Below are positions 1 to 10,568 of a DNA stretch of 64,000 bases, piece by piece. Below the pieces are notes generated by a model. The model saw only the letters and a list, made by a program, of their open reading frames with translations. It ran no database searches and had not been told where the DNA came from. The stretch covers positions 28,444,900 to 28,508,899 of the forward strand of contig OX457041.1 in NCBI GenBank assembly GCA_949752735.1, in the 5' to 3' direction. The stretch is from Lumbricus terrestris. Taxonomy: Eukaryota > Annelida > Clitellata > Crassiclitellata > Lumbricidae. Position 1 is the first letter of the stretch. Every line of letters begins with the position of its first letter. The position numbers and the translations under genes are program-made.

Positions 1-162
1 TAGACCGGTGTTGTTGTTGTTGGGTGTCATTGAGATGGTGGTCCAGCCAGTCAACGATGTAGATGATGTCGTGTCCTCCGTAGTCTCCCAGTTCCTGAGA
101 GTATGTCCTCCTGAAGAAGTCGACGGCCACCTCTACTTGCCTTGAGGCATCCTCGGACTGCA
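1..162 (-). CDS. HVCN1: HVCN1-like exon 4 (S1-S2 loop), cut by window edge
   Basis: Minus-strand exon, open for 53 codons to the window edge. The acceptor AG is at 164-163. The first two bases (TG) complete the single A left by the exon ending at 732, giving Met105 of the joined model, and the open frame then continues without a stop. It reads QSEDASRQVEVAV at the start, a GDYGGHDIIYIVDWLDHHL block, and then NDT followed by four Gln. If this follows S1 directly it lies in the extracellular S1-S2 loop, and NDT would be an N-glycosylation sequon. The loop would exceed 50 residues, far longer than the roughly ten in human Hv1. I do not recognise the loop sequence itself. The S2 segment is not reached. 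Confidence 0.7.
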
Positions 163-380
163 CTGTTAGATTAATGAGATTCATGAGATTCATGAGATTA
201 ATGAGATTCATATTATTAATGAGATTTATATTGCTAATGAGATTAACTTGATTAATGAAATTAACTTGATTAATGAGATTAATATTATTAATGAGATTAA
301 CCTGATTAATGAGATTAATAATATTAATGAGATTAGCTTGATTAATGAGATTAACTTGATTATTAATGGGATTAACTGTT
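163..380. repeat. AT-rich 18-bp minisatellite touching a splice acceptor
   Basis: Degenerate tandem copies of a unit like GATTAATGAGATTAACTT fill this stretch, with TTCATG and ATATTATT variants. On the sense (minus) strand of the HVCN1-like gene the repeat runs almost into the acceptor AG at 164-163. It supplies many TTAAT/CTAAC-like branch-point candidates. Confidence 0.85.
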
Positions 381-731
381 GCGTAACAATAAAATCAGCT
401 TCATAGTATAAGGCTCTAGAACTCTTATATTATGTCTGAAGAGTCGTCAAATGAGGGAAGGACTGTGGCCGTTTTTCAGTTCAAGAACGACTCATATCAG
501 TTTTTTAAAGTGGGTCATATCAATTTGCGACAATAATGATTGTAATGGATATAATATGAGTAGTGCACAATTTATTCTAAACACAGATCGAAATTAGGCT
601 ATTCCATGTAAGCAAAACAGATTAACCTAAACAAAAATCCTGGTAGTGATTTGATCACTATAAAATGCTATTTCTGACCCATTAACTTCGCGCAGCAGGC
701 AACATGCTGAAACGAAATTCGTCTTACTTAC
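381..731. other. Intron sequence, nothing recognised
   Basis: AT-rich sequence between two HVCN1-like exons. I see no element ends or coding signal. The splice donor GTAAGTAAG of the exon ending at 732 occupies 731-723 on the minus strand. Confidence 0.6.
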
Positions 732-856
732 TTCTGATTGCGTTTATATCGAGTAGGATCTCGGCTATGACGACGCCAGCGTCGATGAGGACGAGAAAAC
801 ACATCGCAATCTGGACCGGGTTACTCTCCAGAAACTTATGCAAACTGAAGCGCCAC
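732..856 (-). CDS. HVCN1: HVCN1-like exon 3 (transmembrane segment S1)
   Basis: A 125-bp minus-strand exon with acceptor AG at 858-857 and donor GTAAGTAAG from 731. After one completing base it encodes 41 residues starting WRFSLHKFLESNP, followed by a hydrophobic helix containing FLVLIDAGVVIAEILLDI. Spacing of the acidic residues is diagnostic for Hv1 S1. Asp88, Glu95 and Asp99 of the joined model line up with human Asp112 (proton-selectivity filter), Glu119 and Asp123 at a constant offset of 24. The basic HKFLES stretch before the helix matches the cytoplasmic approach to S1 in the family. Hv1 channels carry protons out across plasma or phagosomal membranes and have no separate pore domain. 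Other voltage-sensor proteins are the main alternative but lack this Asp/Glu/Asp spacing. Confidence 0.85.
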
Positions 857-1780
857 CTACGAACAAAAATAATATAGAATAATTTATTGCACAACATTTT
901 AGTGATCGTTCATGGAAGGTGGGGAGGAAGACAGAGGAGAGATAGACAGAGAGAAAGACTCAGAAAGATAGAGAGGATTAAAAGGAAACGGGGAGAGAGG
1001 GGGAGAGAGACAGACAGACAGAGAGAGAGAGAGGCCAAAGGCGCAGCTCTGTTCAGCAAACCTGCCAACTGACTTGACTGTCTGTATATGACTGGACAAC
1101 TGCTCATCTACCGGACTATTACACATGATATTATCATACATGTACAATTATTGTACATGTGGTTGTCTTTATATGGCTGACCGATTGCTTCGTCGGTTCT
1201 ATAACTTACCGGGTAGCCTATGTGTTGACTCATTCAATAACACATATCGGATTAAACAGTATACGACCTATACACGAAAAATTATATCGACTTACTAAAC
1301 AGGAATTCAGAGAGCACTTATATCATGCATAGCCTACGTCTTTTTTTCGGCATGTTTATAGAACATGCGCGTTGTGTTGCAACTGTTTATACTGTCGCAT
1401 ACCGTTATTGCATTAATTTAGGCCTATTTTAAGTATTTGCTGTTATCAGCTGCATATAAATATTGCATAAAAATAAGTCATTGCAACATTTGCATACACA
1501 TGTTGACGCATATTGACACGTGTGCACACCGTTGTCCTTGCATGCATGTAAAAGTTGCCAGTCCTGCGCTACTTGTGATAGGACTGTGATTAATAGAAAC
1601 GAAAATTGCAGAAATAACAACCCCAGATTATTTGAACAGAATAGTTATAATAGGAAACTGATGGCCAGCCAAATAATAATTTGATAGAATGCAGATATAT
1701 TGAGCAGATAAAGGTGAAAAATGCGACATTTCCGTGATAAACGCCAAGACCAAACTCTAGTGAGTAATAATTAACTAGCT
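857..1780. other. Intron sequence with a purine-rich tract
   Basis: A GA/GACA-rich low-complexity tract lies at about 920-1034. The rest, to 1780, is AT-rich with no recognised element or exon. Confidence 0.6.
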
Positions 1781-2027
1781 TGTGTGTGTGTGTGTGTGTA
1801 TGTATACGTATGTGCATTTGTCATAGCAGCCCTTCAAGATAACTACTCAGAAGTGCTCCCAACTACAGCGCGGACACAGAATCGGAGTCTCTCGCCGAAA
1901 GGCTTGAGCAATTGCGAGTGAAGGACTTGCTCAAGGTCCGTATACGAGGCGGCATGAGGTGGAGTCGAAACTGCAACCCTCCGGCTGCAAGGCAACGAAC
2001 ATACCCACTAGATCACCACGCCTCACA
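1781..2027 (-). mobile_element. tRNA-derived SINE, diverged copy
   Basis: Minus-orientation copy of the SINE seen better at 21857-22080. Read on the minus strand it has the tRNA-like head ending near 2027, the CAATTGCTCAAG... middle, and a tail ending in a TATG/TG repeat (1781-1810). Several mismatches in box A and box B make it the most decayed of the five copies. Confidence 0.8.
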
Positions 2028-2211
2028 CTGCATAGACTATGTACATGTATATAAATAAGTAACATTTATTTGCATCTCACAATCGCACATGCATTACATC
2101 GCACAAAACGATTACATAAAAAACCTAATATAGACGACAGCAGTTTAAAGTCAATCATACATGGATATCTATATAAATAAAAATGTAAAACGTTACTTTT
2201 TGTGGCCTCAG

Positions 2212-2899
2212 AACTCGATAAGTTCTTCACCGATTCTTTTCAAAATTTTCGCAAACCGTTCCATTCGAACATAAGCGTGTTGTTATAATGCCTTTTGGGG
2301 AAAAACGCAATCTTTTCGACCAAAAAACACAACTATGCGAACGATTTGACCGATCTCGATTTCAATTTCAAACCGACGTTTCTTCCGACTGCGGCCGTCT
2401 ATTTATAGCGCACATGCGTGCTTCCTTTTATAGCCATTTTTATAGCGCATATAATTATTTATCCAACTGTTGGTTTGAACAAAATCAAGGATCTCTTCAC
2501 CGATTGCTTTCAAATTTTCACACAACGTTCCTTTCGAATTCGATCGCCAGGGTTTTTAATATGCTTTTTTTCGAAAAACCGCAATATATCAAGGATCTAG
2601 GAAAGTTTTGCGGACGGACGGACGGACCGACAACGGACGGACGGACGGACGGACGGACGGACGGGGAAGGACGGAGGACGGAGGGACAAAGAAAAGGAAG
2701 AGAGGGGTGAGTGAGGAAGAGAGGGGAGGGTGCGGGATGAAGGGGAGCGGAGGGGAGCGAGGGCAGGGATGGAGGAAACGGGAGGGAGGGGAGGGGAGGT
2801 AAGGAGGGACAGAGGAAGGCAGGGGAAGGAGGTAGGGAGGGAGGGAGGGAGGGAGGGAGGGTCTTTTCAGCCACAGCAACGCGTGGCCGGGTACAGCTA
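2212..2899 (+). mobile_element. Helitron-like 3' region
   Basis: Two diverged copies of a roughly 110-bp unit (2212-2325 and 2485-2600, sharing TTCACCGATT-CTTTTCAAA-TTTTC) lie about 270 bp apart. A GGAC repeat (2611-2664) and a GGGA purine tract to 2860 follow. The end is GGCCGGGTACAGCTAG followed by T. A GC-rich hairpin-prone segment just before CTAG|T is the usual Helitron 3' terminus. The related end GCCGGGTACCCCAGCTAG occurs inverted at 38641. I did not find the 5' TC end, so the class is inferred. Confidence 0.45.
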
Positions 2900-3119
2900 G
2901 TATATATATATAAATGTATATTTAGTCTAGTCTAAAAATATATACAAGCAGGTATATACACGTAGTGTAAATCAACCTGCAGAGGGCAACACGAGAAAGA
3001 TAAATAATAAAATTATATCGCCTGCCCTGTTATCTGGCATTGCACGAATGCTGCATGCATGGTGGAATCCCTCTGGTGGGGCAATCGCTTTCTTTACAGC
3101 AGACCAGGGTTGCCGCTCG
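2900..3119. other. Unassigned sequence
   Basis: Short TA-rich sequence followed by unique-looking DNA. No coding or element signal was recognised. Confidence 0.5.
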
Positions 3120-3223
3120 TCGTTGTGGTGGTGGTGGTAGTCTGGTGGTGGTGGTGGTGGGTCGGTGGGGTGGGTGGTCTGGTGGTGGTCGTGGTGGTGG
3201 TGGTGGTGGTGGTGGTGGTGATG
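3120..3223. repeat. GGT microsatellite
   Basis: Imperfect GGT/GTG array, G-rich on the plus strand. It generates artificial glycine, valine or threonine reading frames. Confidence 0.95.
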
Positions 3224-3296
3224 CAGCTTAACTCGGATGAATGCATCTCTTTAATTTTTTCCGTTGGTCGTCGGTCAGACACGTCTATCATGGCAT

Positions 3297-3404
3297 CGAC
3301 GACGACGACGATGACGACGACGACGATGACGACGACGATGACGTGATGACGATGACGACGACGATGACGTGATGACGATGACGTGATGACGATGACGTGA
3401 TGAC
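3297..3404. repeat. GAC / GATGAC / GATGACGT repeat
   Basis: GAC triplets grade into GATGACGAC and then a 15-bp unit GATGACGTGATGACG, ending near 3404. This suggests nested expansion of a GAC microsatellite. Confidence 0.9.
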
Positions 3405-4877
3405 TGCTATGCGCACTTTAGACACAACTCAGCAGTTGCACAATGACCCATATATATTTATTTATATAATTATATATAATATTATGTAGATTGTATATAA
3501 TATTCACACGCACACAAACACCCGCACACACGGAAAAATATAATATAATATATTATGTGTTGTGTTATAGAAAGGTGCATACGTGGTCTGGTCGTGGCGG
3601 TATCTGGCGGCGAGAAATGTGAGAGGAGGGAGAGGAGGAGGTCGACATATGTTTATCTGAAATCAAATAGTTTTAATGTCTTGTATACACTTTGTTGTCT
3701 TGCGAGTTCAGTTTTAAGATCTATGGCGAGCTAGTGAATCGAATTGAAGCCTTGGGTTTACGCGTGTAGCCTAAAGATTGTAAGGCTGCACGATAACAGT
3801 TCATTTCATGACCATATAACATGGTCTTTTGACCTGCTTTGAGGCTTTGATGCGTTATAGAGAAATCTCCATGCGTATATATACTTAGATTTATGTTAAA
3901 ATCTTTGTCTATAGGCCTAGTTTTTTATCCATGTACTCAGTGATTTCAATTATGCTGGCTTTTCGTGTAAATGACGGTGAAGAGAGAGTAGAGTGAAGAC
4001 CAAACTAAAGGAAAATATGGCACAGAGAAAAGTAACGATCGACTGTTGCCGGTGAAATGAAACGAACTCTGAATAAATTTTCGTAAGAACGTTGGTCACA
4101 CCAACCGTGGAAGTGACCGAGTCAGAGCTTTGTAGTTTTTCCCAAACACACGACTTTCCCAATTCTCAATCTTCATTGAACAGAGCGGGTACTGTGTATA
4201 TTCTACGTTGTGCAGAGCGGTCAATATACGTCGAAACATTATATAGATGAAGTAGTGATGTGCATTGTGCATGGACGTAGAAGGCGGGTTCATGGAGGGG
4301 GACGAACCCCCAAATTTCGGAAACTTTATCTTGTTCTGCTCTCTGAAATTTTCCAAATGTTGCACGCTCCTATTATTTTTCATTTAAGGCATCTGAAGGT
4401 CATTCTTCGCTGTTTTATCTCCACCTCCTTCTTCAATGCCTTATATCGTTCATGCTTTTATAATGTTCTGGAATTGACAACAGTATAGGCTACTGTAATT
4501 CACTTCGCATTGCTCTTCCTAAGGTTCATCTATCATCGCTTCAGTCCGTGCTCAACTCAGCAGTTATAAACTGACTGCTCACCTTCCCAGGTGCTCTCGC
4601 AGTTCTATACCTTTATGTTCGATGAACTCAATTAATTGGTGTCTTCTCCGTGCTCGCGTATATATAAATTATATGATTTAATAACCTCACTCTGATCCTC
4701 AAAGGCTCAGCGGGGGTCTTGCTCCAAAATATCTGGCTAATGTCATATTCAAACTCCGGAATTTGCTGCGATTTTCGCGGTTATGTACAAAATGATACCG
4801 AGAATTCAGAATTTGTCCCGCGAATTTCTGCTAACTCTAACCATGATGGCGGTGAGCTATAGGCCTAAACCTATAAG
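3405..4877. other. No gene recognised
   Basis: About 1.5 kb with a TA-rich patch (3450-3560) and otherwise ordinary intronic-looking sequence. No splice-bounded open frame or clear element ends were seen. Confidence 0.55.
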
Positions 4878-5040
4878 ACTCTCTGTTTCAAATTAAGCAA
4901 TTCTGTCTCAACTTAAGAGTTTTCTGTTGCAATTTAAAACTTCTGTTTTATTTTTTAAAACTTTTCTTTCAACGTAGGCTAAGACTCTTACAATCTAAGA
5001 CAGTGTCAACTCAAGACCCTTCTGTCTCCCCTTGAGAATC
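4878..5040. repeat. Decayed left flank of the 21-bp minisatellite
   Basis: Spaced TTCTGT-TTCAA-TTAAGA motifs match the 21-bp unit of the following array but with many substitutions and indels. They look like old copies that escaped homogenisation. Confidence 0.7.
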
Positions 5041-5292
5041 TCTGTTTCAACCGAAGACTCTTCTGTTTCAACCGAAGACTCTTCTGTTTCAACCGAAGAC
5101 GCCTCTGTTTCAACCGAAGACTCTTCTGTTTCAACCGAAGACTCTTCTGTTTCAACCGAAGACTCTTCTGTTTCAACCGAAGACTCTTCTGTTTCAACCG
5201 AAGACTCTTCTGTTTCAACCGAAGACTCTTCTGTTTCAACCGAAGACTCTTCTGTTTCAACCGAAGACTCTTCTGTTTCAACCGAAGACGCC
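5041..5292. repeat. 21-bp minisatellite, 12 near-identical copies
   Basis: Twelve 21-bp units begin TCTGTTTCAACCGAAGAC and end in CTCT. Copies 3 and 12 end in GCC instead. Because 21 is a multiple of three, the array is open on both strands. It gives a seven-residue plus-strand repeat (SSVSTED) and a minus-strand VETEESS repeat. Neither side has a supported start, splice site or conserved flank, so I do not call it a gene. Confidence 0.95.
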
Positions 5293-5912
5293 TCTGTTTC
5301 CATTTTAGATTTCTGTTTCAACTTGCCTACACAACGTGGTCTAACGTCTGATCAACTTGACTTATTTCGGTTTTCGATCGGAATCTTGCTTCTCACGTGG
5401 ATCACGATTTTTTTACTGCGATCTCGTTTGAAGCAAAAGCCACGATGGATGGCTTGCACATTCTGATATTATTATTGCTAGAAGACCATTAGGTTGATTA
5501 GATCGCTGGCTATGGTGAAACATTCTGCTAGAAAATATGGCAAAACAGCGTCAACAGTCGACCGAACATGACTTACTTACTTACTTATCCTTGCAATATC
5601 TATTATGAGTCGTCTGTCCTTCTAGAGGCACCATGTTTTATTTTCGGAGACGACAACCGGGGCCATCTAGGGGCGGATAGACGACTCATATATCAACTGG
5701 GGTCATCATCAAATGACACAAGTGTCGTTGAACTCCATTAGGGAATGCTTTTCAGAAGGCATTTATTTACGAATTGGAATATATTGAGAACTTTCACTCT
5801 TCAACTGTTTCCGTGCTTTAGAAAGTTTAGATGATGTGTAAAAGATCCATTTGCAATAATTTTAATTTCTAATCTCTCGGCGAAATGTCAGATCGCCTAT
5901 AATTAAGCCAAA
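5293..5912. other. No gene recognised
   Basis: Unique-looking DNA between the minisatellite and the transposon beginning at 5921. A short CTTA repeat at about 5570-5585 is the only structure seen. Confidence 0.55.
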
Positions 5913-6639
5913 CTATTTAGTAGACTGGTCCACGAGATAATGGTAAAAAATAATCTTTTTCAGAACTAGTCTCCACAAGTTTAAATCTGTTCTACCTCGC
6001 CTAAGTGAGATGTGGACCAAATTTGAAGCAGATTGGAGCATGTTTAGAGGGAGCTCAAGGTCAAACAATCTACCCTTGAAAGGGTCATTCCATGTCAGTT
6101 CAGCCAGACCTTCCCACCCTGACTTTTAAATTTTACTGAAAATTTACCATGTATTTGCCCAGCATTTGGGGGCACATATACAAAATTTTATTGAGATATT
6201 TAGAAAACTGGCTGAAATATACCATATTAAAGTGAGCAGCTAGACGAAAATTTGCATCAAATTGTACGGAATGTTCTCTGAAGCCACATTCAACATAAAA
6301 TAACTTAAGAAGTGGAGCAGATAGAAGCATAAGGTTTCCATTGCTGCTGCAGAAAGTTGGTGGTGACCACCAAGTCTATTATAATGACTGTCTATTGAGC
6401 AGAGACTTAACAGAACAGCTGCCAATATGCCTGCTCATAACTCGAAAACTGCATTTTCTTGAATTTACCTGAGAAACGGCAACTGCAAGAAATCTGGTGT
6501 ATGTTCATATCCTGATGTCGCAAGTAATTAGCTACTACTAGATTTACCTGTCTTTAGTGTTTAATTGCAAATAAAGTGATACGGACGTGCTTAACTTTGT
6601 CTAACTGGTGATCGGGAGTCAATCTTATCGCTGCTTAGT

Positions 6640-7945
6640 GGAAATTGTAATAATGGCGAAGAGAAGAAGCGGCGTTGAAGTTTGGCCAATGTGGAAGGAC
6701 ACAAAGTAACTGCCAGGGTCATCTTCCAACGAATGAGAACGTTCTCCGACTTCTAATGCTCTTTCATGTCCGGAGAAAGTCTGCACTCAAAGAAGCAGCA
6801 GCTTTGACCATTTCAAAGTTGTTGAAATTTTGCAGAGAACGAATTCCACATCAGAGAGGCTGAAGGCATGGACATGAAGGTCATCGACAATGTGTCACTG
6901 CTCCGGCATGGGGAGGGAAAACTGCGACCCGGCAAGCAACGAACAGTAGACGGAATTGCAGTATTCATCACAAGAGACGGAGAAGCGACCTTACTGGGAG
7001 TCCAAAAATTGACCGTGGAACTGGTCATAAACAAGCCGAAACCTCTTTGAGCAAACTGGATGACTAGGGTGTCTCCACCGTCTCCAGAATCAAGCTCGTG
7101 TAAATGTTTGACACCACTGTCGGCAATACTGGTCTGCACAATTTTGCCTGAAATATTTATTGAGAATTCGCTCGAGCAAGAATTACCATGAGAAGCTTGT
7201 CACCATCAGGTCATGGAACTTCCACTTGCTGCTGCTTTCGAATCTTTGTTTTGACGAGCTGGATACATTAATTTATGTTCAAGAGGTTCAAGCAAAGCAT
7301 AGGCCAAAATTGAAATGGCGAAATTTTAATTGGTTTCTGATTCTGGAAGGCGACTCTGGAAGGATACCATCAACAAGAAGACTTTGAGTTTGTTTGACAT
7401 CAGAATTTGAATGGATGTCAAAACACTGCTGATAACAAACCGCCTTTCTACGATCCATCAATTCTCTTAACTGCCTCAACCGTCCTTCGAAACCCCTCGG
7501 CTCTCTTGGCCTTGCATGCTGCTTCACATAGAGAACTACTGTCATCTTTGGCATTCCTGGCTTGAATGGAGATGGGAAGACCAAAGCTTTCCTGGTAAAG
7601 AATCCTAAAAATTACAATCCCTTCAATGAGGATCTCTGGATGGCAGCATCGGTCATGACAGTTGCGAACGGCTCTGCTGAGCAAGCCATTGCTTTGTTGA
7701 AAGTCTTTTTTCTTTGCTTGTGGTTGGGCTGGGAGCGCCTCTGAGTAGTTTCTTGAAGGGGCGCTATATAAATGCTATGATTGAATGAATGAATGAATGA
7801 ATGAATGAATGAAACAGTACAAGTCATCACTGAAAAAAATGAAGAGCAGAGGCAGTTTCTTCTTCAGCTGGTGAAACGCCACAGGAAGACCTATTCGTTC
7901 TGCTCCAAGGTCAGATTGATGAAGATTACAGAGGACAGTGAATGA
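6640..7945 (+). pseudogene. Decayed transposase-like gene of the 5921-8244 transposon
   Basis: Conserved blocks of a widespread uncharacterised invertebrate protein family appear in order but in shifting frames. An N-terminal helical block (KSALKEAAALTISKLLKF, near 6780) comes first. Next are HGEGKLRPGK and VDGIAVF...LLGVQKL (near 6900-7010), where the family has DGKLLP. FDTTVGNTG follows at 7107-7133, then EACHHQVMEL at 7192-7221 in another frame. NGSAEQAIALLK is at about 7667-7702 and NEEQRQFLLQLVKRHRKTY at 7838-7894. The Asp-Gly-Lys position has lost its Asp, stops and frameshifts separate the blocks, and a retroposon tail splits the last two. Its position inside matched inverted repeats with a target duplication indicates this family acts as a transposase. 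I know the family only from memory of recurrent motifs. The region 7390-7580 does not fit the expected order well. Confidence 0.7.
7703..7812 (+). mobile_element. Retroposon 3' tail inserted in the transposase pseudogene
   Basis: Contains GGGAGCGCCTCTGAGTAG and GGGGCGCTATATAAATG, the same 3' module found at the end of the SINE copies, followed by a TGAA/GAATGAAT repeat to 7812. It separates two adjacent conserved blocks of the transposase-like protein, so it arrived after that gene did. Confidence 0.8.
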
Positions 7946-8252
7946 CCCTGAAGGTGCTATTCAGGAAGAGTTCTAGTGTGTCTATATCAACATCGTACAT
8001 TTTGAAACCCTTTATATTTTTTGCCGCAATTTTATGATTTAACTCAACTCAAAAATGTTCTCTGTTCTTCAATGGAGATTACCAATTTCATGCCTTCAAT
8101 GGTGAAAATACAATGACCTTGAGCGCCCTCTAGATATTCACCAATTGCTCTCAAATTTGGTGGATGTGATACTGGGCAGACATAGAACAAAAATAGGGTT
8201 GTGGAGCATAACTCTGAGGAAGTTCATGTTTTTGGACCAGTCTACTATTTAG

Positions 8253-9280
8253 TCGTTTTTTTATCAGTGACATTTAGAAAGTTGGCGTTCTCTCCCTTTC
8301 TTGCAGAATTAATCGGCGAAGTAGACTATGCTTAAAAGATATTTGTCAGGAGTATGATCTCACATGATGTGGGGATAATTTACCGAACCGTTGCGGAGTT
8401 ATGGGATATATAGCCTGCTGTATTTCTCGCCAAATCCATATTTCTGGCGAAAGAACAAACACGTCAATACTGAGAAACATTCCAGCTGCTGTCATATAGG
8501 CTCACTGCTAACATTGCACAACAAGTGACAGCCCTGGTTCTAACCCCCCATCGTCACAATGCAATACATTAGAAACACTCGGCCATGAATTCGATTTGCA
8601 AAGAACCTATAAACTTAGCCTACGAAGCAGTACGTGAATGCACATTATTGTCTGGTGACATTTCGGCGTAGCTAAGAAGCTCTATAGTATAGGTCGTCGA
8701 ATCGGCATCGATAAAATTGCTTGAAGCGAAAAACATTCGGTTAATTGAAGATAGCATTATTTTGGCAAAAGATCGACGGAAACATTGAACCGATATGGCG
8801 CCACCTTTTCGATCGCCGATGCCGCTGCCTCGTCATCCGAGTCGGTCGTCGGTCGAAGCAATCGATGATGCCATGGCCATAATAAATTACACGGCCGATA
8901 TTCAGAGTCATTGAGTTAGTCATGCGAGACGCGTCTTAATTATATGTCACAATAACAGCTTTAGGAAAACAGAAAAACGAACATTAATTTGTAGGAGATG
9001 TCGATCAGTCAGTTAACCAGTCAATCGATGAGAAACTAGTTTCTGGATGCGCCGAATGAATGTGCGGAACAATCTCCTCTGCCCAGTTTTAAGACAAATA
9101 GCCTATCTGATTCACGTTGCGAACTTGCCCAACCCTCACCTCTTACGATCTCTTGCAACCTCTTCGCAGATCATTCACTCAAAACTAAAAACACTTTTTC
9201 TCGAATCCTATCCTGATTCCCCTCTTCTCCTCACCACCCTCGCCATTTCAACTCTAAAGACCATCCACTTTGGCCTTAGA
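8253..9280. other. No gene recognised
   Basis: About 1 kb of non-repetitive-looking sequence. Short open frames on both strands lack splice context or recognisable protein motifs. Confidence 0.5.
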
Positions 9281-9314
9281 CTGCCTGCCTGCTTGCCTGC
9301 CTGCTGCCTGCCTA

Positions 9315-9369
<55 letters not shown>

Positions 9370-9387
9370 ACCTGCCTGCCTGCCTGC
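9281..9387. repeat. CCTG microsatellite
   Basis: CCTG/TGCC tetranucleotide array with a few TACC and TGC interruptions. It directly precedes a repeat-family copy whose relative at 18378-18515 carries only two or three CTGCC units at the same place, so the array probably expanded from within the element. Confidence 0.95.
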
Positions 9388-9495
9388 GGATGACTCTGTC
9401 TATCGATTTTTTTCGATATAAGCGCCTGTGAATAAGCTGGTTCCCGCGACCTCTCTTTTGTGGCGCTGTAGAAATCTCGAGATTACAATTGCGAA
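9388..9495 (+). mobile_element. GATTAC-tailed retroposon end, copy 1
   Basis: Shares TATCGATTTT, AGCGCCTGTGAATAAGCTGG, TTCCCGCGAC, CTTTTGTGG, GCGCTGTAGAA and TCTCGAGATTAC with the inverted copy at 18378-18515. The shared 3' end and hexamer tail suggest a retroposon. Confidence 0.75.
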
Positions 9496-10423
9496 TGCTT
9501 CTTTACAAGTGTGTGCGTCAAAGTTCATTGACTCTGGTCGGCATGCTGTAAACAGAGAGACCTGAAGTTCAAATCCGAACGTATAATCTGACGTTGTGAG
9601 ATTTATATGCGATAGAACACAGCTGCTCATTGCTCAACCCAAACTCAGTAAATACAGTTCATGCACCTCAACTGCGCAGGGTCGCGTCTTCCATAAAAAG
9701 GCTACGGTATATTGTGTTGGGTATTGTGTTGGTGTTGTGTTGGAATGGAACCTGGAATCCTGGATCAACGACTCCAGACGCGACTCCTATCGTCGGCGAG
9801 TTTCATTATTCGATGGCGTCCTCTGCTAAGCAGTCAGAGAGTAAAGCTGCAAGTTATGCGAGTTCATCTTGTGGAGCTATACCGACGATTACCACGTTGA
9901 GTTTACGACGATTAATTTGATTTTATTCATAAATTAAGTCAGATCGGATCAGTTCCGATAGGATTGCTGCATGGATTGAATTGTTGAATTAGATGATCGC
10001 GGATTGCATGGAATTGGATATTGAAGAAAAGTAGAAAGCATTGAACGGACTTGATTCGAATATTCTTCATTCGATTTCATCAGATCAGTTCAGCTTATAA
10101 AGATGACAAATTCAATATATATGTATTGTAATTACTATATAATATACATATACATACATATGTATATTGAGTATAGCCATTGAATATATTGCCCTAGTAT
10201 ATTATGCATACATAATATTACATATATACATATAATAAGCCTATATATCAGGAGTCATTCGCGCGTCCAACCTGCACACAAAGGGTTTCTGCAGAATCCA
10301 AAACTGAGACTTAGTTGTGTAAGGTTTGTCATCAATCCTCTGCATATTCAATGTAGGACTACCTCCCTCAAAGACTGAATATAGGCCTATATATGGGTGC
10401 ATCATGAAGCTGAGTGTCGGAGG
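9496..10423. other. No gene recognised; AT-rich patch
   Basis: Contains TATA/ACAT-rich sequence at about 10110-10260. No exon or element ends were seen. Confidence 0.5.
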
Positions 10424-10496
10424 TCTATATATATATATATACACACATACATGTATATGTATATATGTATATATATGTATATATATATATATATCT
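10424..10496. repeat. TA / TATG microsatellite
   Basis: Compound TA, CA and TATG repeat. Confidence 0.95.
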
Positions 10497-10568
10497 CGAA
10501 GTGATTCGAAATGAAGGACCAATGATGAATCGATTCAACGTCGGCCAAAATAAAACGGAATTGGGCTT

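Larger units (their letters stand above)
5913..8252 (+). mobile_element. Complete-ended DNA transposon with 8-bp target duplication
   Basis: The element proper is 5921-8244 (2,324 bp). It starts TAGACTGGTCCA and ends with the exact inverse TGGACCAGTCTA. Both sides are flanked by CTATTTAG (5913-5920 and 8245-8252), a perfect 8-bp target-site duplication. A second, subterminal inverted repeat of about 48 bp (6016-6063 against 8114-8161) reinforces the ends. Inside lies a decayed transposase-like gene. The 8-bp duplication, a TAG-type terminus and the protein's Asp/Asp/Cys-His-His order point to a hAT-related lineage, but the exact superfamily is inference. Confidence 0.85.

Noticed and set aside
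2288..2710. 140-codon plus-strand frame
   Set aside because: Falls in the Helitron-like 3' region and ends in a GGAC repeat. Internal duplication rather than coding explains its length.
5032..5466. Plus-strand frame with SSVSTED repeats and a hydrophobic C-terminal segment
   Set aside because: The repeat is open because the unit is 21 bp. The tail is short, no exon boundaries or homologous domain is recognisable, and the opposite strand is equally open.
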